Origin: Alishewanella tabrizica
Lineage (GTDB): Bacteria > Pseudomonadota > Gammaproteobacteria > Enterobacterales > Alteromonadaceae
Length of the DNA: 64,000 bases
Direction of reading: 5' to 3'
NCBI RefSeq assembly: GCF_014652375.1
Contig: NZ_BMYR01000014.1
Span: 1-64,000, forward strand
The notes under the pieces are model-generated. The model made no database searches. It saw only the letters and a list, made by a program, of their open reading frames with translations, and was not told the origin of the DNA. Position 1 is the stretch's first letter. Each line of letters begins with the position of its first letter. Positions 52,529-63,058 of the stretch are shown here, one piece after another. The translations under genes and the position numbers were made by a program.

Positions 52529-53565
52529 GTAGCCGCAACCAAATACAGTAATTGCAGTAAACTCCCTTGCGTGATAGCGGCTTTGGCTGCCGCTTGCACA
52601 CTAGGCTTGGCATGAAATGCTACCCCTAAGCCAGCCTCTGCCAACATGGGTAAATCATTAGCACCGTCGCCTATCGCAATAGTTTGGCTAACAGGAATGG
52701 CATATTGCGCCGCCAACTCAGAAACAACAGCGGCTTTGCGCTGTGCATCGACAATGTCGCCCAATACCTTACCTGTAAGTTTACCGTCTATAATATCTAA
52801 CGTATTTGCAAAGGTCTTATCTAAGCTTAGTCGCTGTTGTAATGCGTCAGTGAAAAAGGTAAAACCACCAGAAGCGATAGCAATACGCCAACGATGCTGC
52901 TGTAAAACCTGCACTAAGGTGGTTAAACCTGGCATCAGCGGCAAAGCCTCTAACACATCAGACAATACTTTTACGGGGGCACCTTGCAAGGCAGCAACAC
53001 GTTGTTGCAAGCTTTGCGCAAAGTCTAATTCACCATTCATTGCACGGGCCGTCACTGCAGCCACCTGCTCCCCTACCCCAGCAAGTTTAGCAATTTCGTC
53101 AATACATTCTATTTGTATCGCAGTCGAGTCCATATCCATCACTAATAAGCCCGGTGTTGCTAAGCTTGGACGCGCAGGTAAATAGACTAATTGACACGCG
53201 AGTTGTTTGGCTAATTCATTTAAGATCCGCTGCGTGGGAACTTGCCATTCCTGACAAGATAACGCTAACCCGGCGGGTAAATCAGGGTGGGGTTCTAATA
53301 GAGTGATCTTAACAATACCCTCTTTCAGGCAAAATGCCGTTAAAATAGATTGTAAATGAAACCACGAAATTGGCCCGCCAAACCAATACAAGGCTGCAGC
53401 ATCTTTATCGCAGTGGCTCGATTTTATTGCAGTAAACTGATGTTGTTGAAACTGTACTTCACAACAACCATGATGTTGTACAACACAATCCAACAGATCT
53501 TGCTCTAATGTGGCTGCCGAAAAAACAGCTGCCGATATCGACGACGACTCTAAAAGGTTTGACAC
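52525..53565 (-). CDS. serB: phosphoserine phosphatase
   Basis: The last step of serine synthesis. The 346-aa protein has an N-terminal extension (1-135), then a HAD phosphatase domain with D144-M-D146-S-T148, ASGGFTFF and GDGANDLPML. Divergent from ytjB, as in E. coli. Confidence 0.95.
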   Translation of the reverse strand: MSNLLESSSISAAVFSAATLEQDLLDCVVQHHGCCEVQFQQHQFTAIKSSHCDKDAAALYWFGGPISWFHLQSILTAFCLKEGIVKITLLEPHPDLPAGLALSCQEWQVPTQRILNELAKQLACQLVYLPARPSLATPGLLVMDMDSTAIQIECIDEIAKLAGVGEQVAAVTARAMNGELDFAQSLQQRVAALQGAPVKVLSDVLEALPLMPGLTTLVQVLQQHRWRIAIASGGFTFFTDALQQRLSLDKTFANTLDIIDGKLTGKVLGDIVDAQRKAAVVSELAAQYAIPVSQTIAIGDGANDLPMLAEAGLGVAFHAKPSVQAAAKAAITQGSLLQLLYLVAAT

Positions 53566-53640
53566 GCTTATACCCTATACTTAACGTCATGACCATGGCA
53601 TGCTATAGCCCTTTTACGGCACTCGCCTACTAGTCTTAAT

Positions 53641-54258
53641 ATGATGATTGTAAATATGCAGCACCATAGCGTATCCGGTAACCGATATTCAAGTTTTATT
53701 ACCTTATTACAACTGGCAATTGCGGTATTAGGAATATGGTTTATTTTACATAGCTGGGTAGAGGCTAAAAACAAAGGCCAACAAGTATTACTGCAACAAA
53801 ATCAATTAATCATGCGTGAAACGCTGATTGCCCTGTCGCACACCGCAGCTTATTTGCTCGAAAATGATCAGCTTGAAGGCCTCAGTCAACTTACTCAACA
53901 TATTGCTGAAAATCCTTTTTTACATGATGTTGTCGTTTATGACGCCAATGGGGTGCGTTTAAGTTGGTCTGAGGCCAATACGGCTGCACGTTTGCTATAT
54001 CGGCCCGATCAACAATTACCTCTGATCCCTATGGTGCAAGAAATTAAAACCAATGAGCAATTGTTAGGATATATAAAAATTAGCCTATTGCATGATCAGC
54101 GTTTATTTCCAGGTTACAGCTATTGGCAACAATTAATGCAACAAATGCTAGGGCTACTGCTGCTAGCGGGAGCCGTTGTGATGCTACTAAAACGCAGCTT
54201 TTTCCGTCTTAATCAACGGTATCGACGTTTTGTACCGATCAGTAGAACTAACGATTAG
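53641..54258 (+). CDS. ytjB: YtjB/SMP-family membrane protein
   Basis: A 205-aa inner-membrane protein: an N-terminal helix (about 22-40), a periplasmic domain (45-165), a second helix (about 167-184) and a short basic cytoplasmic tail (KRSFFRLNQRYRRF). Matches E. coli YtjB (SMP), which also lies divergent from serB; function unknown. ATGs at 53641, 53644 and 53656 are possible. Confidence 0.83.
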   Translation: MMIVNMQHHSVSGNRYSSFITLLQLAIAVLGIWFILHSWVEAKNKGQQVLLQQNQLIMRETLIALSHTAAYLLENDQLEGLSQLTQHIAENPFLHDVVVYDANGVRLSWSEANTAARLLYRPDQQLPLIPMVQEIKTNEQLLGYIKISLLHDQRLFPGYSYWQQLMQQMLGLLLLAGAVVMLLKRSFFRLNQRYRRFVPISRTND

Positions 54259-54325
54259 CACGACACTACTATACAATCACTTAAAGCCAACATACTAATA
54301 AGTATACAGTTAATTGCATAAGGCA

Positions 54326-55150
54326 CTAAAGCCGCAAAGCATGATGGCTATTTTGCCATAGGGCTTCCGCCAACTGTTCTACCGATTCAGATCTTAATTC
54401 ACATAAGATAGTAAACACTGCAGACAACTGCGCTGGCGTATTAGCTTGGCCTTGAAAGCCATTGAGTGGCATAGCGGGCGCATCTGTTTCTAATACCAGC
54501 GCACATAATGGCAATTTACGCACGGCGTTGCGGGTTTTCTCCGCTCTTGGGTAAGTAATGGTACCGCCAATCCCCAGTTTAAAACCCAGATCAAGAAACG
54601 CCTTAGCTTGCTGCTGACTGCCAGAAAACGCATGCAAAATACCGCCTTCAGTAAATTGCTGCCGTTTTAACTCAGCTAGTAATGCAGGCTGACTTTTCCG
54701 ATGATGCAAAATCACCGGCTTTTGATAGTGCTTAGCTAACGCCACTTGCGCGCTAAAAAACTGCTGCTGTTTAGTAAAGGTCTCTGCCGCAAGCGCGAAA
54801 TCCAGCCCTATTTCCCCTACCGCAGTGATCTGCCCAGCATGGGTTTGAAGCAAGTGCTCTAGTTCAGTGAGCACCGCCAAAGACTCCGCTGCCGCCCACC
54901 AAGGATGCACTCCCAGCGCAATATGCCAGTTAGCTTGCTGTTGGCGCCACGCCAGTAAATCTTGCCAGTTTGCTTGCTCTACCGCCGGGATCAGCAAGGC
55001 CTTAACGCCCACTGCAGCTGCTTGCTGAAAGTAAACTAAAGGCGCTGTCGCCAGTGGTGCTAAGTTAAGGTGACAGTGAGTATCAAAAAGACACAGGCTG
55101 TTATTGCTAACAGCCTGTGGGGGATCGCTATGCAAAATCTGCGAGTTCAT
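54326..55150 (-). CDS. TatD-family metal-dependent deoxyribonuclease
   Basis: A 274-aa TIM-barrel hydrolase of the TatD type, with the metal ligands in DTHCHLNL, GEIGLDF, ILHHRK, LHAFSG and LETDAP. Most TatD proteins are 3'-5' exonucleases of damaged DNA. Family subgroup (TatD, YcfH or YjjV) is not assigned. It precedes no gene on its own strand within 600 bp. Confidence 0.92.
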   Translation of the reverse strand: MNSQILHSDPPQAVSNNSLCLFDTHCHLNLAPLATAPLVYFQQAAAVGVKALLIPAVEQANWQDLLAWRQQQANWHIALGVHPWWAAAESLAVLTELEHLLQTHAGQITAVGEIGLDFALAAETFTKQQQFFSAQVALAKHYQKPVILHHRKSQPALLAELKRQQFTEGGILHAFSGSQQQAKAFLDLGFKLGIGGTITYPRAEKTRNAVRKLPLCALVLETDAPAMPLNGFQGQANTPAQLSAVFTILCELRSESVEQLAEALWQNSHHALRL

Positions 55151-55168
55151 TGTTTATTTGAGGCAGTT

Positions 55169-55804
55169 TTAGGGACAAAGCCGTTCAATCTGCCAGCCAC
55201 TTTCGCTCTTTTTGTACATAAAGCGATCATGTAAGCGATGCTCACCGCCCTGCCAAAACTCTATTTGGTGAGGCCGTACTAAAAAACCACCCCAAAACGA
55301 AGGCAAAGGGACTTCGCCGTGTTCAAACTTATGCTTAATCTCAGCAAATTTTTGCATTAACGCTTGGCGGGTTGAAATAGGTCGGCTCTGCTCAGAGGCC
55401 CAAGCTGCTAACTGACTTTCTTTCGGCCGAGATAAAAAGTACTGCATGACTTGCGTATTGGATACGCGCTCAGCCGTACCATAAACAATCACTTGCCGTT
55501 CTAATGGATGCCAAGGGAAATGCAAACAGACCTTTGGATTTTCCGACAGCTCAGACGCTTTACGGCTACCGAGGTTGGTGTAAAAAGTAAAACCTGCTGT
55601 ATTAACATCCTTTAGCAGAACCAATCGCTGTGACGGCTGGCCATTACTATCGACAGAAGCGACGCACATCGCCGTGGGATCGGGCAGCTCAGTGGCGATG
55701 GCGTCTTTTAGCCATAGCTCAAACTGTGCTATCGGATCGGCATTAAGTTTATCCAAATCCAGTTTATCTTTGGTATAACTGCGGCGAATTGCGTCTATTT
55801 TCAT
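55169..55804 (-). CDS. pdxH: pyridoxamine 5'-phosphate oxidase
   Basis: FMN-dependent final step of PLP synthesis and salvage. The 211-aa protein (E. coli 218) contains RLVLLKDVNTAGFTFYTNLGSRKASEL, FPWHPLERQV and the C-terminal FWQGGEHRLHDRF with PLP-binding Arg and His residues. Its start is 1 nt after the argS stop. Confidence 0.96.
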   Translation of the reverse strand: MKIDAIRRSYTKDKLDLDKLNADPIAQFELWLKDAIATELPDPTAMCVASVDSNGQPSQRLVLLKDVNTAGFTFYTNLGSRKASELSENPKVCLHFPWHPLERQVIVYGTAERVSNTQVMQYFLSRPKESQLAAWASEQSRPISTRQALMQKFAEIKHKFEHGEVPLPSFWGGFLVRPHQIEFWQGGEHRLHDRFMYKKSESGWQIERLCP

Positions 55805-55805
55805 G

Positions 55806-57545
55806 TTACATCCGTTCCATTACTTCAATACCCAGTAAATCTAGGCCTTGTGCTAAGAGCTTAGCGCTTAAAATACTTAGCATTAAACGGCTGTTACGCT
55901 CAGCTGGTTCAACCCCTTCTTTTAAGATGGGACAGGCTTCGTAAAAGGTCATAAATAAACTGGCCAACTCGTATAAATAGTTACACAGCAAATTGGGCTG
56001 CGCATCTTTTATCACTTGCTGCAAGGTTTCTTCAAAGCGCAGCAGTTTTACCGCTAATTGCTTCTCTTGCTCAGCGTTAATCACAATAGCCGCGCTAAAA
56101 TCGTCTGCGACGTCGGCTTTGCGTAAAATACTGCGAACCCGGGTATAGGCATATTGCAGGTAAGGGGCGGTTGCGCCTTCAAAACTCAGCATGGCATCCC
56201 AGCTAAAAATATAATCGCTGGTACGGTTTTTTGATAAATCGGCAAACTTCACTGCGCCAATACCAACCTTACGCGCAATTTCGGCAATTTCCGCATCCGA
56301 TAAATCGGTCGCTTTTTCTTTTACGACGGCTTCAGCGCGTACTACCGCTTCTTCCAGTAATTCGGCCAGTTTTACGGTACCACCAGTACGGGTTTTAAAT
56401 GGCTTACCATCTTCACCCATCATGGTGCCAAAGGGGCAATGATCATAGCGGGTGTTATCCGCTAATAAACCGGCTTTACGGGCGGTAATTTCCACTTGTT
56501 TAAAGTGCAGTGCCTGGCGTGCATCGGTAAAGATCACAATGCGATCAGCGCCCAGTTCAATACTGCGGTATTGGCAGGCCGCTAAATCGGTCGTGGCATA
56601 CAGAAAACCACCGCCGGTTTTCTGGATAATAAAAGGCGAAGGATTACCTTCTTTATCGGCTAACTCTTGTAAAAACACCACCAAGGCGCCTTGGTCTTCA
56701 ACCGCAATCTCTTGCTCAACCAACTGGTCTACTATCGGTTGAAGCATACTGTTATAAGCACTTTCCGGCTTGATATCGGCATCCGTCAGTGTCACGTTAA
56801 GCTTTTGATAAACGTCATTGCTGTGTTTTACCGAGGTATCAATAAACAGCTGCCACAGTTTTTGGCAATGCGCATCGCCACTTTGTAGCTTAACCACATA
56901 GTCCCGCGACTTATCGGCAAAGCCCGCTTCATCATCAAAGCGTTTTTTCGCAGCCCGATAAAAATCTTCCAAGTCAGCCAGCGCAACGCTTTCTAAGTCC
57001 ACGCCTTCGGCTAGTTTATCTTCTAAATGCGCAATCAGCATGCCAAACTGGGTACCCCAGTCACCCATATGATTCTGCCGAATCACTTTATCGCCCCAGA
57101 ATTCCAAGCTACGCACTACAGCATCACCAATAATGGTTGAGCGTAAATGACCAACGTGCATTTCTTTCGCAAGATTAGGCGCTGAATAATCCACGACCAC
57201 CGTTTGCGGTGCCGGATTCTGACTTACGCCTAAGCGAGCATCTATGGCGGCAACACTCAGCTGTTTGGCCAGCCAGTCGGCTTTTAAAGTGACATTAATA
57301 AAACCTGGACCAGCAATTTCAACCTTGTCTGCAAGGTCGCTCAGATCTAACAGTTCAACCAACTGCTGTGCTAACTGACGCGGATTGGTTTTTAATTGTT
57401 TAGCCGCGCCCATGGCACCGTTAATTTGATAATCGCCAAACTCCACGCGAGTGCTTTGCGTTAACGCTGGGTTAGTGCCTTCGGGTAAGCCTAACTGCGT
57501 AAAAGCAGCTAGGGTTTTCTCTGTTAAAAGTTGTTTAATATTCAT
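55806..57545 (-). CDS. argS: arginyl-tRNA synthetase
   Basis: A 579-aa class I synthetase (E. coli 577): N-terminal tRNA D-loop-binding Add-1 domain (1-110), HIGH-like HVGH (130-133), the Rossmann core, and the C-terminal anticodon-binding alpha domain (about 460-579). It shares the operon with pdxH and lies 13 nt after prfC. Confidence 0.97.
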   Translation of the reverse strand: MNIKQLLTEKTLAAFTQLGLPEGTNPALTQSTRVEFGDYQINGAMGAAKQLKTNPRQLAQQLVELLDLSDLADKVEIAGPGFINVTLKADWLAKQLSVAAIDARLGVSQNPAPQTVVVDYSAPNLAKEMHVGHLRSTIIGDAVVRSLEFWGDKVIRQNHMGDWGTQFGMLIAHLEDKLAEGVDLESVALADLEDFYRAAKKRFDDEAGFADKSRDYVVKLQSGDAHCQKLWQLFIDTSVKHSNDVYQKLNVTLTDADIKPESAYNSMLQPIVDQLVEQEIAVEDQGALVVFLQELADKEGNPSPFIIQKTGGGFLYATTDLAACQYRSIELGADRIVIFTDARQALHFKQVEITARKAGLLADNTRYDHCPFGTMMGEDGKPFKTRTGGTVKLAELLEEAVVRAEAVVKEKATDLSDAEIAEIARKVGIGAVKFADLSKNRTSDYIFSWDAMLSFEGATAPYLQYAYTRVRSILRKADVADDFSAAIVINAEQEKQLAVKLLRFEETLQQVIKDAQPNLLCNYLYELASLFMTFYEACPILKEGVEPAERNSRLMLSILSAKLLAQGLDLLGIEVMERM

Positions 57546-57557
57546 TGACCTAACCTG

Positions 57558-59144
57558 TTAGTGCTCACGGGTTTTAAAGAATTTGATTTTCGGGTAACGT
57601 TCCATCGCCAGGTTAAGGTTAACCATAGTCGGTGCTATGTACGTCAGGTTATCTCCCCCATCCAATGCCAAGTTTGTACTGGCCTTGCTCTGGAATTCTT
57701 GTAATGCCTTTGCATCATCTGAATATACCCAACGGGCAGTACTGACGTTAACGCTCTCATACAGCGCATCCACGTTATATTCTGATTTTAAGCGATGCAC
57801 TACCACATCAAACTGCAGCACACCAACCGCACCTACAATGAGATCGTTATTATCCAGTGGTCGGAATACTTGCACAGCGCCTTCTTCAGAAAGTTGCACA
57901 AGGCCTTTTAACAGCTGCTTTTGCTTAAGCGGGTCGCGTAAACGGATACGGCGAAATAATTCTGGGGCAAAGTTTGGAATACCGGTAAATTGCATATTCT
58001 CGCCGGTAGTAAAGGTATCACCGATTTTAATGGTGCCATGGTTATGTAAACCAATAATATCACCGGCATAGGCTTCTTCTAAATGCTCGCGATCACCGGC
58101 TAGAAAGGTCAGTGCTTGCGGAATAAGCACGTCTTTGCCAATACGTACATGGCGAACTTTCATGCCCTTTTCATATTTGCCTGAAACAATACGTAAAAAG
58201 GCTACACGGTCTCGATGCTTGGGATCCATGTTGGCTTGAATTTTAAAAACAAAGCCACTAAAACCGCTTTCATCAGGCAACACCGTGCGCGAATCTGTCG
58301 CACGGGCTTGCGGGGCGGGTGCCCATTCAGTCAAACCATCCAGCATATGATCAACACCAAAGTTGCCTAAAGCGGTACCGAAGAATACCGGTGTTAATTC
58401 GCCTTTTAAAAACAATTCGCGATCAAACTCATGACTGGCGCCCTGCACCAATTCCATTTCATCACGTAATTGCTGGGCATAGTAACCAATACGCTGATCT
58501 AACTCAGGATTATTTAGCCCTTTAATTATATCGATGTCTTGAATGGTATGCCCCAAGCCAGATTTATAAAAAATCACTTCATCGCGCAGAATATGATAAA
58601 CGCCCTTAAACTCTTTACCTGAGGCAATCGGCCAAGTAATGGGCGCACACGCGATCTTTAAAACGCTTTCTACTTCATCTAATAAATCAACCGGATCACG
58701 GATATCGCGGTCCATCTTATTCATAAAGGTTATAATGGGGGTATCTCGCAGCCGAGTGACTTCCATCAGCTTAATGGTGCGATCTTCAACGCCCTTCGCG
58801 CCATCGATGACCATGAGGCAGGAGTCTACCGCCGTAAGTGTCCGGTAAGTATCTTCCGAAAAGTCTTCGTGACCTGGGGTATCTAATAAATTGACCAGGC
58901 AATTGTTATAGGGAAATTGCATGACCGAAGTGGTTACCGAGATACCCCGCTCTTTTTCCATTTCCATCCAGTCAGAGGTAGCATACTGGCCAGATTTTTT
59001 ACCCTTTACCGTACCGGCTTTCTGGATTAATTGTCCAAAAAGCAATACTTTTTCTGTAATGGTGGTTTTACCCGCATCCGGGTGCGAAATGATAGCAAAG
59101 GTACGGCGGCTATTTACTTCCGCATTAAAAGCTTGAGTTGTCAT
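57558..59144 (-). CDS. prfC: peptide chain release factor 3
   Basis: A GTPase that recycles RF1/RF2 from the ribosome. The 528-aa protein (E. coli 529) has P-loop SHPDAGKTT (20-28), [20 protein letters not shown], and domains II and III (ending [15 protein letters not shown]). The order holD-rimI-(gap)-prfC is conserved with E. coli, which carries yjjG in that gap. Confidence 0.97.
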   Translation of the reverse strand: MTTQAFNAEVNSRRTFAIISHPDAGKTTITEKVLLFGQLIQKAGTVKGKKSGQYATSDWMEMEKERGISVTTSVMQFPYNNCLVNLLDTPGHEDFSEDTYRTLTAVDSCLMVIDGAKGVEDRTIKLMEVTRLRDTPIITFMNKMDRDIRDPVDLLDEVESVLKIACAPITWPIASGKEFKGVYHILRDEVIFYKSGLGHTIQDIDIIKGLNNPELDQRIGYYAQQLRDEMELVQGASHEFDRELFLKGELTPVFFGTALGNFGVDHMLDGLTEWAPAPQARATDSRTVLPDESGFSGFVFKIQANMDPKHRDRVAFLRIVSGKYEKGMKVRHVRIGKDVLIPQALTFLAGDREHLEEAYAGDIIGLHNHGTIKIGDTFTTGENMQFTGIPNFAPELFRRIRLRDPLKQKQLLKGLVQLSEEGAVQVFRPLDNNDLIVGAVGVLQFDVVVHRLKSEYNVDALYESVNVSTARWVYSDDAKALQEFQSKASTNLALDGGDNLTYIAPTMVNLNLAMERYPKIKFFKTREH

Positions 59145-59267
59145 AGTTTCCGAAAGTATTAGGGCGCCTACGCAAAGAGTAATGGCGCGATCATAAATGA
59201 GGGTATTATAACAGCAGCTAGCGCAGGGTCACAGCGCCTTTGTAACTGATTGAAGATTTGATAACAT

Positions 59268-59714
59268 TCATAGCGCTAATGGCAAGCACATTAGTAATGC
59301 GTCTTCACGACCCTGAGAGCCAATGTAGTAATTGGTACGCCTACCGGTTTCAATAAAACCTAGCTTTTGATAAAGCGGTATTGCTTTAGTATTACCCGCT
59401 CGCACCTCTAGCCAAGCCTCCAACGCTTTTCGTTCCTGGCACTGTTCAATATAATGACAAAGCAATTGCTGTCCAAAGCCCATACCTTGGGCACTAGGTG
59501 CAACGCAAATATTAAATAGTTGGCTTTCCACCCCTAAAAACTGCCCAAAATAAAAGCCTTGCAGTACGTTATTCTGTAACAGACCATAACTAAAATACTG
59601 CCCACCAAAACAAGAACGAAAAACACCTTCGCTCCAAGGATAAGGGTTGGCAGCTTGTTCAATAGCCGTTAGCAAGGGTAAGTCAGCCAACACTAGCGCA
59701 CGAAGCTCAATCAT
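59268..59714 (-). CDS. rimI: ribosomal protein S18-alanine N-acetyltransferase
   Basis: A GNAT enzyme (148 aa; E. coli 148) that acetylates the N-terminal Ala of S18. The acetyl-CoA loop reads QGMGFGQQLL, and the rest has VRAGNTKAIPLYQKLGFIETGRRTNYY. It overlaps the holD 3' end by 8 nt. Confidence 0.94.
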   Translation of the reverse strand: MIELRALVLADLPLLTAIEQAANPYPWSEGVFRSCFGGQYFSYGLLQNNVLQGFYFGQFLGVESQLFNICVAPSAQGMGFGQQLLCHYIEQCQERKALEAWLEVRAGNTKAIPLYQKLGFIETGRRTNYYIGSQGREDALLMCLPLAL

Positions 59715-60153
59715 AAAACTGCTCAGATAGTAATTGCCAAAGCTGGCGTTTTAGGGCTGTTTGCTGCAGCAGCGCGAGCGGTGGCGTAATCAATATTTGC
59801 TCACTAATCTGACTATGGCTGGCCAAGCTATCAATTTGCCAATGCGTCAGCCTAGTTTGCGGCAAAATAGTATTAATATCGTCAGCTAAGAGAGTTGCAG
59901 GTATCGGCTGATAACGGGAGTGTGCAGAAATCTCGGTTCCTACATCAACAGCGCTGCCAGCATCAGTGCTTTGAACATCTATGCTTTTAATATCAGTGCC
60001 GTGAGCAACAGCCTCGGCGCTGAGCGACGCTGACTGATTTTCAACTAAATTACTGACAGCGGCTAAATGCGTAAAAAACTCAGCTTTGGCCGCTAACGGC
60101 ATTATGCCGAGCTGCTTGAGTAATAAAGTTTGAGTGTGAGAATGTGTTGTCAT
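59707..60153 (-). CDS. holD: DNA polymerase III psi subunit (HolD)
   Basis: Small clamp-loader subunit that links chi (and SSB) to the complex. The 148-aa protein (E. coli 137) has the N-terminal chi-binding motif (LLLKQLGIMPL) and the C-terminal QLWQLLSEQF; its middle (about 35-80) is an Asp/Ser/Ala-rich, low-complexity stretch. It starts only 9 nt from the 3' end of tRNA-Trp and has no Shine-Dalgarno (leader CTTCTTGAT), so the 5' end may be set by tRNA processing. Upstream in-frame codons run into the tRNA and are rejected. Confidence 0.85.
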   Translation of the reverse strand: MTTHSHTQTLLLKQLGIMPLAAKAEFFTHLAAVSNLVENQSASLSAEAVAHGTDIKSIDVQSTDAGSAVDVGTEISAHSRYQPIPATLLADDINTILPQTRLTHWQIDSLASHSQISEQILITPPLALLQQTALKRQLWQLLSEQFYD

Positions 60154-60162
60154 ATCAAGAAG

Positions 60163-60239
60163 TGGCAGGGGCAGAGGGATTCGAACCCCCAACCATCGGT
60201 TTTGGAGACCGCTGTTCTACCAATTGGAACTATGCCCCT
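60163..60239 (-). tRNA. tRNA-Trp (CCA)
   Basis: A 77-nt tRNA with encoded CCA, acceptor stem AGGGGCA/TGCCCCT, T-loop GTTCGAATC and anticodon CCA at 60203-60205 on the complement. Its own promoter lies upstream and holD-rimI immediately downstream. Confidence 0.97.
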
Positions 60240-60254
60240 AGCGTTGGAGTCGCC

Positions 60255-60282
60255 ATTATACAAATAACCTTGTAAAGGTAAA
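60255..60282 (-). promoter_or_regulatory. promoter of tRNA-Trp (and probably holD-rimI)
   Basis: On the complement: TTTACC (60277-60282), 16 nt, perfect TATAAT (60255-60260). Transcription should start about 8 nt before the tRNA. Confidence 0.75.
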
Positions 60283-60340
60283 GCGAAAAACATAACGACC
60301 TTATTCAAATGAATATAAAACATACATTTTATACTAAAAA

Positions 60341-60365
60341 AGCCCAACACAGTCAGTGCAGGGCT
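60341..60365 (-). terminator. terminator of the S9 peptidase gene
   Basis: On the complement: AGCCC (outer stem) and CAC/GTG (inner stem) around TGACT, closing with GGGCT and TTTTTTA. The stem is imperfect but followed by a clear T-run. Confidence 0.6.
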
Positions 60366-60373
60366 AGAAAAAG

Positions 60374-62410
60374 TTAGCTTTCGCGCTTCTGCCGGTATTT
60401 CTCAAACCAATAAATGATATAAGCAGGCTTTGCCATCATATTACTGGGACGCGTATGAATAGCATGAGAAGCGCCTGGAATGCGCACCATCGCCGTTTCA
60501 ATACCGCGTAATTGCAATGCTTGGTAGTATTGCTCTGTTTCTGAGATTGGTGTTCTGAAATCAGACTCACCGGTTAGCAGCATAGTGGGCGTGTTAACTT
60601 TACCAACATGCTGAATAGGTGAATGTTTCAAATAATGCTCTGGATTTTCCCATGGTAAAGCTGGAAACCAGTACTGGCTAAAATAACTATACATGTCTGC
60701 GCTTAGTACAAAGCTATACCAGTTGATCACGGGATTGACCGCAACCGCTGCAGCAAAACGATTGGTATGGGCAATACTCCAGGTGGTTAACACACCACCA
60801 CCACTGCCACCGGTAATAAATAGCTCTTTGTCGTTAATAAAACCGCGGTTTACGACCTGATCAACACCATCCATCAAATCGTTAAAATCATGACTCGGAT
60901 AATTGTGATGAATAAGATTGGCAAAGTCTTCACCATAGCTAGTACTACCTCTAGGATTGGTGTACAACACCACATACCCTTTGGCAGCCATTAATTGTAG
61001 CTCCATCGCGAAATAAGGCCCATAGGCAGTATGGGGACCGCCATGGATCTCTAAAATAAGCGGATATTTCTTACTTGCATCAAAACCAGGTGGATAAATG
61101 ATCCACCCCTGCAACTTTCGCTGGTCTACCGAAGATTCGTACCAGAAGGCCTCTACCTTACCCATTTCCCGCTTAAAAAGCAGATCACGGTTAAAAGCAG
61201 TTAAGGCTTGTCGCTTGCCACGGTACAAGGTGGCTAACTCTGCAGGATGTGATGTACTCGCTTGGGTATAAGCAATAAAACCATTGTCTGCAACGGAAAA
61301 TTGTCCGCCACTGTAAGGGCGGCTATAAGATACACCACCTAAGTCATCAGTAAGTAAGGTTACACGGCCAGATAGATTCAAGTCTGCTAGCACACCTTTG
61401 CCTTCACTGTCATAAGAGATAACCAGACTATTACTGTTACTCTGCCACTGAAAACTGTTAATACTGCGATCTAAAGGCTCTGTCAGGTTTTTGCTATTTT
61501 TGCCATCAAGATCCATCACATACAACCGCATAGCTTGATGTGATAACTTACGATCATCATAGCCTAAATAAGCAATCTTTTTTCCATCTGGCGAGACTTG
61601 TGGCTGACTGTCTGGTCCAAAACGCGATGTTAATTCAGTGAGTTGACGGCTTTTAAGATCTAACCGAAATAACTCAGTATTATTTGTTAATTCACGCCAA
61701 TTATTATGACGATTGGCTGAAAAATATAAGGCTGTGCTATCAGGATGCCAACTTAAGCTACTACTATGATTAAATTCACCAGAGGTAAGCTGTATCGCAT
61801 TCCCTCCCTCAGTAGGCATTATGTATATATGAGTAAAACCAGCAGCTAAGTAACCAGCACCGTCTGCACGATAGTGCTTATTATCGATGTAAATAGGCGG
61901 TTTAGCCCAATCAGCATTGGCGGGCTTACCAGGTAGCGTTACGGGTGCTGGCTTATTTAAAGGTGTAAACATGGTGAAAGCCAGCCATTTACCATCTGGT
62001 GACCAGCTTAGATTTGCAGGCGCTTGGTTAAGGCGGCTTAATTGTACACTTCGCCCCGTATCTAACCAATAAAGATGAATTTGTTGATCGGCGATATAAG
62101 CGACTTTACGATTATCGGGCGCCCAGCGCGGTGAATGAGCATTTTGCGCAACGCCAGTAAGTGCTTGTAGCTGTCCTTTAGTGTCAGCAAGCCATAACAT
62201 CGAACTACGACGATCAGTTTGTCGATCCATCCAGTTACGTACAAACAAAATTTGCTCGCCCTTTCGATCAGGCTGCGGATCCGACACAAACTCAATTTCA
62301 AATACATCGTCATATTCAAGTGGAGTTGTTACTGCTAACGTGGCAAAACTGAACGAACAAACAACCAAAAATCCAAACATCAATTTCGTAAGGTACATTT
62401 TTATATCCAT
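60374..62410 (-). CDS. exported S9-family prolyl oligopeptidase
   Basis: A 678-aa serine peptidase of the prolyl oligopeptidase/acylaminoacyl-peptidase type. Signal peptide to about residue 26, a beta-propeller of WD40-like (Tol-Pal-like) blades (about 45-400), then the alpha/beta hydrolase domain (410-678) with the nucleophile in GGSGGG, Asp in GESDFR and catalytic His H649 in PGASHAIHT. Probably processes short peptides in the periplasm. Starts at 62410 or 62398 (MYLTKL). Confidence 0.92.
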   Translation of the reverse strand: MDIKMYLTKLMFGFLVVCSFSFATLAVTTPLEYDDVFEIEFVSDPQPDRKGEQILFVRNWMDRQTDRRSSMLWLADTKGQLQALTGVAQNAHSPRWAPDNRKVAYIADQQIHLYWLDTGRSVQLSRLNQAPANLSWSPDGKWLAFTMFTPLNKPAPVTLPGKPANADWAKPPIYIDNKHYRADGAGYLAAGFTHIYIMPTEGGNAIQLTSGEFNHSSSLSWHPDSTALYFSANRHNNWRELTNNTELFRLDLKSRQLTELTSRFGPDSQPQVSPDGKKIAYLGYDDRKLSHQAMRLYVMDLDGKNSKNLTEPLDRSINSFQWQSNSNSLVISYDSEGKGVLADLNLSGRVTLLTDDLGGVSYSRPYSGGQFSVADNGFIAYTQASTSHPAELATLYRGKRQALTAFNRDLLFKREMGKVEAFWYESSVDQRKLQGWIIYPPGFDASKKYPLILEIHGGPHTAYGPYFAMELQLMAAKGYVVLYTNPRGSTSYGEDFANLIHHNYPSHDFNDLMDGVDQVVNRGFINDKELFITGGSGGGVLTTWSIAHTNRFAAAVAVNPVINWYSFVLSADMYSYFSQYWFPALPWENPEHYLKHSPIQHVGKVNTPTMLLTGESDFRTPISETEQYYQALQLRGIETAMVRIPGASHAIHTRPSNMMAKPAYIIYWFEKYRQKRES

Positions 62411-62512
62411 AGCACTTAGTAACTTTCACCATACTAAAGTGTCTGCTGCTAATCTAGTACACTATGCGCCCAATAGCCTGAAAATAGCGTTAGGAATAAC
62501 TTACTTATCGAT

Positions 62513-62851
62513 TTACAGCGCTGATATATCAGCAAAAATCCGATAATCACTGATTTTTCCATCTAGTATCTGAAGGGTATTAGCAAAAGGTACACTTAAG
62601 CTTGTATTATCATGCCGAGTATAGGTCACTAATCCACGACAAATTAGCATATCGTCAGGTTGCCAATAGGCCAATACCTGATGCTCGATACCTGCAATAG
62701 ACTGCAAGAAAGCATTCACCGCATTTTTAACATTCGCTTTACCTTCTACTTGTGGCCAGTTACTAAAACAAAAAATGACATCCTCAGCCAAGAAATTAGC
62801 AAAAGCGTTAATATCTTTAGTATCAATACTATCAAATAGCGCAGTTATCAT
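62513..62851 (-). CDS. NTF2-like (SnoaL-type) protein
   Basis: A 112-aa protein with an NTF2-like cone fold: N-terminal helices (FDSIDTKDINAFANFLAEDVIFCFSN) and curved-sheet segments (VLAYWQPDDMLICRGLVTYTRHDN). Such proteins are ketosteroid-isomerase-like or simple ligand binders; no catalytic pair is certain. The ATG at 62851 with AGAGG 9 nt upstream is preferred over a TTG at 62857. Confidence 0.8.
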   Translation of the reverse strand: MITALFDSIDTKDINAFANFLAEDVIFCFSNWPQVEGKANVKNAVNAFLQSIAGIEHQVLAYWQPDDMLICRGLVTYTRHDNTSLSVPFANTLQILDGKISDYRIFADISAL

Positions 62852-63058
62852 TACCAATAGCCTCTTTTATTAGTCAATATGCATTATAGACGCTGCCAGA
62901 TTGTAAGATATTGTGATTAATCAATATTCTACCATTGCAAAACAATATGACTAAATAACCGCAGGCAATATTAAGGAACAAGCACCCCATAACTGGCACT
63001 ACTGACTTCAGCAGATATACTAAGAAAGTTAACTACGCTATTAAGTGAGGTCATATTA

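Noticed and set aside
52646..53185. A 179-codon + strand frame opposite serB
   Set aside because: Cys/Lys/Ser-rich antisense shadow with no ribosome-binding site or homology.
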